Below are positions 1 through 5,157 of a stretch of 9,389 nucleotides of DNA, one piece after another; the stretch's first letter is position 1, and each line of letters opens with the position of its first letter. Made by a program: the position numbers and the translations under genes. Under the pieces are notes generated by a model. It saw only the letters and a list, made by a program, of their open reading frames with translations. It had not been told where the DNA came from and did not search any database. The DNA comes from Ruminococcaceae bacterium UBA945 (GTDB lineage Bacteria; Bacillota; Clostridia; Oscillospirales; Acutalibacteraceae), in contig DBCZ01000093.1 of assembly GCA_002293315.1 (NCBI GenBank), forward strand, positions 1-9,389, in the 5' to 3' direction.

Positions 1-157
1 AGCCTCCGCTCTTTTTCGGCTCCGGCGCCCTCTTCGGCACAAACTGCGGCACCGACGGCGGCGCCACCGGCATACCGCCCGTGCCGAAAGCCTCCGCCTG
101 CGAGGTTCTCTCTGCCGGGTTCTGATTATTCTCATTCGGCATGAAATTATTATCCAT
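1..157 (-). CDS. N-terminal fragment of a protein co-expressed with the histidine kinase (Asn/Pro-rich)
   Basis: This open frame starts with ATG at 157 and runs off the left edge, giving 52 visible residues. It begins MDNNFMPNENNQNP and continues through a Gly/Pro/Val-rich stretch ending near PKRAPEPKKSGG. The start is well supported: AAGGAGG lies at 164-170, six bases upstream, inside the end of the kinase gene. The ATG overlaps the kinase stop codon by 8 bases (ATGGATAA), so the two genes are translationally coupled. No signal peptide or membrane segment appears in the visible part; it looks like a disordered, cytoplasmic N-terminal tail ending in basic residues, which could precede a membrane anchor. 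In Clostridia, kinases of this type are sometimes followed by HtrA/DegP-like trypsin-family proteases with a similar Asn/Pro-rich start. That identity is only a guess, since no catalytic domain is visible. Confidence 0.8.
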   Translation of the reverse strand, partial: MDNNFMPNENNQNPAERTSQAEAFGTGGMPVAPPSVPQFVPKRAPEPKKSGG

Positions 158-1688
158 TGCTGTCCTCCTTGTTTTCCTCTGCCTTTTCCTCAATAGCTTC
201 CGAGATTATCTCTGCATCATATACTTCTCCTGACGCGGCGTTTCTTGCGACGGGCTTCTCCTTGGGAATATAGAATTCGAAGCGCGTAGATTCGCGTTCC
301 TTAGACGTCACGCTGATGTCTCCGCCGTGCAGCCTCAGAATCGTTCTGACGAGATACAGCCCCAGCCCCATTCCCTTTCTGTCCTTGCTGCGGGATTTGT
401 CCGTTTTATAGAACCTGTCAAAAAGCAAGGGCAAATCTTCTTTATCAACGCCGTCGCCGCTGTTTTCAATCGCAACGCTCACCCTGTCTATCCCCGAGGT
501 TATGATGAAGGCTATATATCCGCCCGGATTCGCGAACTTCACGGCGTTTTCAATTAAATTATACACCACCTGATGAATTAAGTCTTCATCTGCATATACC
601 ATCTCGCGCTGTACCCTATCAAGCCCGCGTACCTCAATTTTCTTCTCCTCAATGGGCATCGAGAACGTCAGCAGCGTGTTTATCACGGTTTCGGTTATAT
701 CAAAGCTTACGGGAGAAAGCTTCATCTCTCCGCCGTCTATTCTTGAGAGGTCCAGCATGGATTTCACAAGGCGCGAAAGCCGCTTGACTTCATCTGAGAC
801 GAGCTCAAGATATTTCTTTTCCTTTTCCGGCGGGATTGTTCCGTCTAAAATGCCGTCTATAAAGCCGGCAATCGTTGTCATCGGCGTTTTCAGCTCATGT
901 GAGATATTCGCGATAAAGCTTCTGCGGATATTCTCGCTGTTTGCAAGCGTGGCGGCGGTCTCGTTGAAGGACGCGGCCAGTCTCCCGAGCTCATCGTTGC
1001 TCTCCACCTTCATCCGCACTGACATATCGCCCTCGCCGAAAGCCTTTATTGCGCTGTTCATCTCTCTGAGCGGCCGCACAAAGCTATATGAAAAAAAGCT
1101 TGCCACAAGAAGAGCTATGGCCAGCGCCATGAGCGCGGCAAGAAGGAAAATCTCCATCGTTTTAGATTGATAAGCGTCAATCGGCGAACTGCTCGTTGCG
1201 GCAAACACCGCGCCCACGCTCTGCCTCGCCCCCTCCGCGCCCACCACAAGAGGCACGCCGACAACGAAATAATCCGTCAGATAAAAGCCGCCGAGCTTTC
1301 CTTGCTCCATATATTTGCCTTCAAGCGCCGCTTTTACTATCCCGCTGTCGATATCCTCAATATCTTGCTTGTTACTGTTGTGGAAATTGCCGCGCAAAAT
1401 CCCGCCGGTTTCATCCACGATGAAGATATCCGCGTCTATGTTGTTTGCGGTATTGCTTATAAGAATGTCCAGCATTTCCATCTCAGCGGGGGATTCCAGC
1501 ATGTCTGCAATAGCTCCCGCCGCAATGGCCGCCACAGACCTTGCGTTGTTTTCAAGCAGGCTCTCCTTTTCGCTCTTCCAAAAGCCGGAAAAGAAGACCA
1601 TCATCATTATGCCGAGAAAAACAAAGCTCGCAGCGATGATGACCATCGTAACCGTAAGGTATCTTCGGAATATACTCTTTACTTTCAT
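150..1688 (-). CDS. Membrane sensor histidine kinase (HAMP, HisKA, HATPase_c)
   Basis: This 512-residue kinase senses an extracytoplasmic signal and phosphorylates the response regulator encoded just upstream. The order is: membrane helix about 11-35; extracytoplasmic sensor about 36-177, with a PAS/Cache-like pattern (ADIFIVDETGGIL near 86-98, and a late strand VGAVFAA); second helix about 178-200; HAMP linker about 201-250; HisKA dimerisation domain with the phospho-acceptor His264 in SHELKTP; and an ATPase domain with N-box Asn377/Asn381, G1 box (NSGDGV, 409-414), F box (LFDRFYK) and G2 box (GMGLGL, 439-444). All catalytic motifs are intact. A highly acidic tail of about 35 residues (after 475) extends past the ATPase fold. 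The gene starts 6 bases after the regulator stop codon, so the two are co-transcribed; the Shine-Dalgarno (AGGGCGGC) is modest. The signal cannot be predicted from sequence. Confidence 0.96.
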   Translation of the reverse strand: MKVKSIFRRYLTVTMVIIAASFVFLGIMMMVFFSGFWKSEKESLLENNARSVAAIAAGAIADMLESPAEMEMLDILISNTANNIDADIFIVDETGGILRGNFHNSNKQDIEDIDSGIVKAALEGKYMEQGKLGGFYLTDYFVVGVPLVVGAEGARQSVGAVFAATSSSPIDAYQSKTMEIFLLAALMALAIALLVASFFSYSFVRPLREMNSAIKAFGEGDMSVRMKVESNDELGRLAASFNETAATLANSENIRRSFIANISHELKTPMTTIAGFIDGILDGTIPPEKEKKYLELVSDEVKRLSRLVKSMLDLSRIDGGEMKLSPVSFDITETVINTLLTFSMPIEEKKIEVRGLDRVQREMVYADEDLIHQVVYNLIENAVKFANPGGYIAFIITSGIDRVSVAIENSGDGVDKEDLPLLFDRFYKTDKSRSKDRKGMGLGLYLVRTILRLHGGDISVTSKERESTRFEFYIPKEKPVARNAASGEVYDAEIISEAIEEKAEENKEDSNG

Positions 1689-1694
1689 GCCGCC

Positions 1695-2387
1695 CTATTC
1701 CTTGGTTTCAAACTTATATCCCACGCCCCAAACGGTTTTCAAATCCCATTTGTCTGAAACGCCCTCCAGCTTTTCTCTCAGGCGCTTGACGTGTACGTCC
1801 ACCGTGCGGCTGTCGCCATAATAATCAAAACCCCACACCTCATCAAGGAGCTGGTCACGCGTGAAAACGCGGTTCGGGTTTGAGGCGAGATGATAGATAA
1901 GCTCCATCTCCTTGGGCGGGGTATCCACCTGCTTGCCGTTCACCTTGAGCTCATAGTTTGTGAGGTTTATCGAGAGATTCTCATATGTCACTATTCTGTT
2001 ACTGTCTTCGGGCTTCTGCTGCTTTGTTCTGCGCAGCACGGCATTGATTCGGGCGATTACCTCCTTCGCCTCGAACGGCTTCGTGATGTAGTCATCGGCG
2101 CCCAGCTCAAGCCCCAGCACCTTGTCAAACACCTCTCCCTTTGCGGTGAGCATGATAATCGGCTTGGTGGATTTCTTCCTAATCTCCCTGCAAACCTGCC
2201 AGCCGTCAAGCCCCGGCAGCATGATGTCAAGAAGCATTAAATCCGGCGCAAAGCTATCGAACTTTTTCAGCGCCTCTTCGCCGTCGTTCGCCGTCTGAGC
2301 TTCAAAGCCCTCTTTTTCAATGTAGAGCTTCAAAAGCTCGCAGATATTCTTTTCATCGTCTACTATCAAAATCTTTCCCGTCGCCAT
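1695..2387 (-). CDS. OmpR/PhoB-family response regulator
   Basis: This is a two-domain DNA-binding response regulator of about 230 residues, partner of the kinase immediately downstream. The receiver domain (about 1-118) has the acidic pair Asp10/Asp11 (ILIVDDE), the phospho-acceptor Asp54 (LMLLDIMLPG), Thr81 and Lys103 (DYITKPF). The winged-helix Trans_reg_C domain (about 132-226) has the expected recognition-helix region SRTVDVHVKRLREKL and a terminal VWGVGYKF. An in-frame ATG lies four codons upstream (2399), but I prefer the ATG at 2387. A GAGGGA Shine-Dalgarno lies at good spacing before it and overlaps the earlier ATG codon, which itself has only a weak ribosome site. The gene is first in its operon, with a candidate promoter in the 175-base gap before it. 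Its target genes are unknown; self-regulation is common in this family. Confidence 0.97.
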   Translation of the reverse strand: MATGKILIVDDEKNICELLKLYIEKEGFEAQTANDGEEALKKFDSFAPDLMLLDIMLPGLDGWQVCREIRKKSTKPIIMLTAKGEVFDKVLGLELGADDYITKPFEAKEVIARINAVLRRTKQQKPEDSNRIVTYENLSINLTNYELKVNGKQVDTPPKEMELIYHLASNPNRVFTRDQLLDEVWGFDYYGDSRTVDVHVKRLREKLEGVSDKWDLKTVWGVGYKFETKE

Positions 2388-2439
2388 AATTTCCCTCATC
2401 TGTCTTTCATTTATAATACTGCCTCTCCATTTTACACTA

Positions 2440-2455
2440 ATTGTATGTTAACAAT
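2440..2455. repeat. Small inverted repeat ATTGT-N6-ACAAT over the -10 region
   Basis: The 16-base stretch reads ATTGTATGTTAACAAT, with perfect 5-base arms and TGTTAACA nested in one side. It covers the candidate -10 box of the two-component operon, so it could be an operator. Five-base AT-rich arms occur often by chance, so confidence is low. Confidence 0.3.
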
Positions 2456-2468
2456 GCGTCAAATGCAA
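2440..2468 (-). promoter_or_regulatory. Candidate promoter of the two-component operon
   Basis: On the minus strand, TTGCAT (2463-2468) and TACAAT (2440-2445) are separated by 17 bases. The -10 box is good and the -35 box matches only three of six positions. An alternative -35, TTGACG (2457-2462), is a better box but has no good -10 at the right distance. The predicted transcript start is about 45 bases before the regulator ATG. This is the only likely promoter site between the kinase-like gene and the regulator. Confidence 0.4.
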
Positions 2469-2469
2469 G

Positions 2470-2511
2470 AAAAATTCGTGAACAGACTGTGAAAGCTGCC
2501 CCCGAATTTTT
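2470..2511 (-). terminator. AT-rich inverted repeat, possible weak terminator of the kinase-like gene
   Basis: Perfect 9-base arms AAAAATTCG (2470-2478) and CGAATTTTT (2503-2511) flank a 24-base spacer, about 50 bases after the stop of the cytidylate-kinase-like gene. On the minus strand the second arm is followed by TTTCTTGC, giving a short U-rich tail. The stem is AT-rich and the loop long, so termination would be inefficient. It sits just upstream of the regulator promoter and could serve a different role. Confidence 0.35.
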
Positions 2512-2562
2512 GAAGCCTCATCTTTTATAAACTGGCAGCGGCTTGGCGGCACTGTCAACGCT

Positions 2563-3180
2563 TCAGCCCTTTCTGCTCTTCTCCACCACATCAGCGATGA
2601 TTTCCGCGCAGGTTTCGATGCCGAGCTTGCTGCTGTCAAGCACCATGTCATATCCGCCTTTTTCGTTCCAATTGAGCCCCGTCAGTTCTTTGAAGAAGCC
2701 CGCCCTGCGCTTGTCAAACTGCGTCACCACCGCCTCGGAAACGTCTTTATCTATGCCATATTCCTTCACGGCTCTTCTTTTTCTGAACTTTTTATCCGCC
2801 GTGATGAATATGTTCAGCACATCGTCTCGCTCACGCAGCACCCAGCCTGAGGCCCGCCCGATGAGGATACACTTGCCTCTGTCGCCGATTTCCTCAATCA
2901 GGAGCTGCTCCGCCACATTGAGCTCGTCTATATTTGAAATCTCAACCTCTTCACCTCTGTATGCCTTCGCGACGAGATACAGTGAATAGAGGAAGCTGCT
3001 CGCCCTGCCCTCTTCAATCTGCCCGAGGCGCTCGGGGTCTACGCCCACCTTTTTCGCCAGATATTCCAGAATCTCGTTGCCGTAGGATGGAATTCCAAGC
3101 CTCTCGGAGAGAAGCCTGCCTATTTCTGTTCCTCCGCTTGCGTATTCGCGCTCTATCGTGACGATGTTATACGCTTTCAT
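2563..3180 (-). CDS. Cytidylate-kinase-like protein (Cytidylate_kin2 type)
   Basis: This 205-residue protein resembles the cytidylate-kinase-like family (Cytidylate_kin2), P-loop-fold proteins mostly of untested function. The N-terminus TIEREYASGGTEIGRLL (8-24) is the family's nucleotide-binding loop. It has ASGGTEIG instead of the classic GxxGxGKS/T, so the usual P-loop lysine is absent. Other family marks are CILIGRASGWVL (104-115), an Arg-rich lid region (KKFRKRRA, 130-137), and TGLNWNEKGGYDMVLDSSKLGIE (167-189). It is a soluble cytoplasmic protein. An upstream GTG at 3189 is in frame, but the AAAGGGG ribosome site touches it directly. The same site is 8 bases from the ATG at 3180, so I chose that. 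The gene appears monocistronic with its own promoter. Whether it makes CDP from CMP is doubtful; a housekeeping Cmk normally exists elsewhere. Confidence 0.88.
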   Translation of the reverse strand: MKAYNIVTIEREYASGGTEIGRLLSERLGIPSYGNEILEYLAKKVGVDPERLGQIEEGRASSFLYSLYLVAKAYRGEEVEISNIDELNVAEQLLIEEIGDRGKCILIGRASGWVLRERDDVLNIFITADKKFRKRRAVKEYGIDKDVSEAVVTQFDKRRAGFFKELTGLNWNEKGGYDMVLDSSKLGIETCAEIIADVVEKSRKG

Positions 3181-3209
3181 ATCTTCCACCCCTTTCTTTT
3201 TATGCTTCC

Positions 3210-3238
3210 ATTCTACTCTAATTTTGCGGTCTTGTCCA
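3210..3238 (-). promoter_or_regulatory. Sigma-A-type promoter of the cytidylate-kinase-like gene
   Basis: On the minus strand, TGGACA (3233-3238) and TAGAAT (3210-3215) each match the consensus at five of six positions and are exactly 17 bases apart. The predicted start gives a leader of about 23 bases containing the AAAGGGG ribosome site. The -35 box lies inside a perfect inverted repeat, which suggests the promoter could be controlled. Confidence 0.7.
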
Positions 3239-3246
3239 CCGCAAAA
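3222..3246. repeat. Perfect 9-bp inverted repeat TTTTGCGGT-N7-ACCGCAAAA over the -35 box
   Basis: The arms at 3222-3230 and 3238-3246 are exact complements with a 7-base centre, giving a 25-base palindrome. It covers the -35 hexamer of the kinase-like gene and stops before the -10. It has no T-run after it on either strand, so it does not look like an ordinary terminator. Size and position fit a dimeric repressor or activator site. It shares two bases with the preceding terminator stem. Confidence 0.6.
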
Positions 3247-3278
3247 GAAATCTCTCCGCTTTTAAGGAGAGATTTCTT
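3245..3278 (-). terminator. Rho-independent terminator of the ABC exporter operon
   Basis: A perfect 13-base stem (AAGAAATCTCTCC at 3245-3257, GGAGAGATTTCTT at 3266-3278) with an 8-base loop lies 10 bases after the stop of the 622-residue ABC subunit. On the minus strand the second half ends GATTTCTTTTGC, so the U-run is partly in the stem. It ends the two-gene ABC operon just before the promoter of the kinase-like gene. Confidence 0.85.
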
Positions 3279-3288
3279 AAAGCTCAAT

Positions 3289-5157
3289 TCACATCGCCGG
3301 AAGCGGCTCATCTTCGGAGGTATCAAACTGGCTGTTGTAGAGGTCGGCGTAGAAGCCGCCTTTCGCCATAAGCTCATTATGTGTGCCCTGCTCGACGATG
3401 TCACCGTTAACCATGCAGAGAATCAAATCTGCGTTTCTTATAGTAGAAAGTCTGTGCGCAATGACGAAGCTCGTTCTGCCGCTCATTAGGTTTTGAAGCG
3501 CTTTCTGAATAAGGATTTCCGTCCTCGTATCAACCGAGCTCGTCGCCTCGTCGAGTATGGTTATCTTAGAGTTCGCCAGAATCGCCCGCGCGATTGTCAG
3601 CAGCTGCTTCTGCCCCTGAGAAACATTGCTGGCCTCTTCGTTGAGCTCCATTTGATAGCCGCCGGGAAGCGTGCGGATAAATCTGTCGGCCTGCGCCGCC
3701 TTTGCCGCGGCAATGACCTCTTCGTCGGTCGCGTCAAGCCTGCCGTAGCGGATATTCTCCATAATCGTGCCGCTGTAAAGCCAGGTGTCCTGCAGCACCA
3801 TACCGAAAATGCCTCTGACCTCCTCTTTTGAAAAATCGGTGTAATCGTGGCCGTCGATATATATCTTCCCGCCGTTCAATTCGTAGAACCTCATCAACAG
3901 CTTGACCATCGTCGTCTTGCCGGCGCCCGTCGGGCCGACTATCGCCACCATCTGCCCGGCCTCTACCTCGGCGGAGAAGTTTTTGATTATCATCTCATCA
4001 GCGTGCCTGTCATATGCGAACGCCACATGCTCAAAGCGAATATTCCCCTTTACGTCGATGTCCTTAATACTCATCACGTGGTTTTCCTCAGGCTCTTCCT
4101 CCGCATCAAGGAACTCGAATATTCTCTCAGATGCCGCCACGATTGACTGAAGCTGGCTTGAAATCTGTGCGAGCTGTGAAATCGGCTGAGTGAAGTTTCT
4201 CACGTATTGTATGAATGCCTGAATGCCGCCCAGCGTTATCATGCCCACTCCCGCCATATATGCGCCGAGGATACATATGACGACATACCCAAGATTTCCC
4301 ACGAAGTTCATAAGCGGGTGCATTATGCCGGAGAGGAACTGTGATTTCCAGCCGGCGTTATAGAGCTTTTCATTGTCTTCATCGAAGTTTTCAACCGCCT
4401 CTTTCTCCCTCACGAAAGCCTTCGTGACGAGATGGCCGCCGTACATTTCCTCCACCTGCCCGTTCACGCGGCCGAGATACTTTTGCTGCCCCATGAAGTA
4501 TTTCTGCGAAGCCTTAACGATGAAGAATACGAAAACCGTGGAAACCGGAATTATCAGTATTGCCACAAGCGTCATCTGCCAGCTTATCGAAAGCATCATT
4601 ATGATGACGCCGAGTATCGTGAAGATGGAAGTTATAAGCTGTGTGATGCTTGTGTTGAGATTGATGTTGAGCGTGTCAACGTCATTCGTTATCCTTGAAA
4701 GCACGTCGCCGGTGCTTGTCTCGTGGAAGAAGGTAAGAGGCAGCCTGTTGATTTTCTCCTCAATCGCGTTTCGCAGACCTTTAGCGACCTTCGTCGTGAC
4801 GCCCGCCATGAGAAAGCCCTGCAGATACATAAAGCCCGCGCCGACGAAATACATCGCCGTAAGAATCAAAAGGATCTCGCCTATCTTCGTGAAATTGATG
4901 CCCTCTCCCGCGCCTGTAACCATTCTTATGAAGCCGTCTGCAAGCTCATCTGTTGCGATGGCCAGAACCTTCGGGCCCGCAATGCTGAAAACAGTTGAGA
5001 GAACGGCGAAGCACATAACCACGATAATCAGCGCGCGGTAATTCTTGAGGTAGCTTATGAGCTTTTTACCGCTCTGCTTGAAATTCTTCGGCTTCTCTCC
5101 GACCACGCTTCTTCCGCCGCCGGGGCCTCTTGGGGTCGAGTTTTTATTCTCGCTCAT
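3289..5157 (-). CDS. ABC exporter half-transporter, subunit with catalytic Walker B (TM288-like)
   Basis: This 622-residue subunit fuses six membrane helices to an ATPase domain. A Gly/Pro-rich cytoplasmic tail (1-30) precedes helices near 41-62, 95-118, 170-190, 194-214 and 276-305, with the last shortly after. The ATPase domain (about 370-610) has Walker A GPTGAGKTT (408-416), Q-loop Gln456, Walker B ILDEATSS with catalytic Glu537, D-loop SSVD and switch His568. The signature is VSQGQKQ (512-518) rather than LSGGQ. This fits the TM288-like half of heterodimeric exporters: it supplies the working Walker B/His side, while its altered signature completes the degenerate site of the partner. Its ATG overlaps the partner's stop by one base (TGATG), and AAGGAGG lies 7 bases upstream, so the subunits are translated together. 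Substrate unknown; drugs, lipids or peptides are all possible. Confidence 0.95.
   Translation of the reverse strand: MSENKNSTPRGPGGGRSVVGEKPKNFKQSGKKLISYLKNYRALIIVVMCFAVLSTVFSIAGPKVLAIATDELADGFIRMVTGAGEGINFTKIGEILLILTAMYFVGAGFMYLQGFLMAGVTTKVAKGLRNAIEEKINRLPLTFFHETSTGDVLSRITNDVDTLNINLNTSITQLITSIFTILGVIIMMLSISWQMTLVAILIIPVSTVFVFFIVKASQKYFMGQQKYLGRVNGQVEEMYGGHLVTKAFVREKEAVENFDEDNEKLYNAGWKSQFLSGIMHPLMNFVGNLGYVVICILGAYMAGVGMITLGGIQAFIQYVRNFTQPISQLAQISSQLQSIVAASERIFEFLDAEEEPEENHVMSIKDIDVKGNIRFEHVAFAYDRHADEMIIKNFSAEVEAGQMVAIVGPTGAGKTTMVKLLMRFYELNGGKIYIDGHDYTDFSKEEVRGIFGMVLQDTWLYSGTIMENIRYGRLDATDEEVIAAAKAAQADRFIRTLPGGYQMELNEEASNVSQGQKQLLTIARAILANSKITILDEATSSVDTRTEILIQKALQNLMSGRTSFVIAHRLSTIRNADLILCMVNGDIVEQGTHNELMAKGGFYADLYNSQFDTSEDEPLPAM

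Noticed and set aside
2448..2651. A 67-codon minus-strand open frame overlapping the end of the kinase-like gene
   Set aside because: It overlaps a real gene in another frame, has no family marks, and runs through the AT-rich inverted repeat, which fits non-coding spacer.
4373..5041. A 222-codon plus-strand open frame opposite the 622-residue ABC subunit
   Set aside because: It lies entirely inside a well-supported ABC gene and its Ser/Thr/Ile-rich product mirrors the antisense of membrane helices; no ribosome site of quality is seen.
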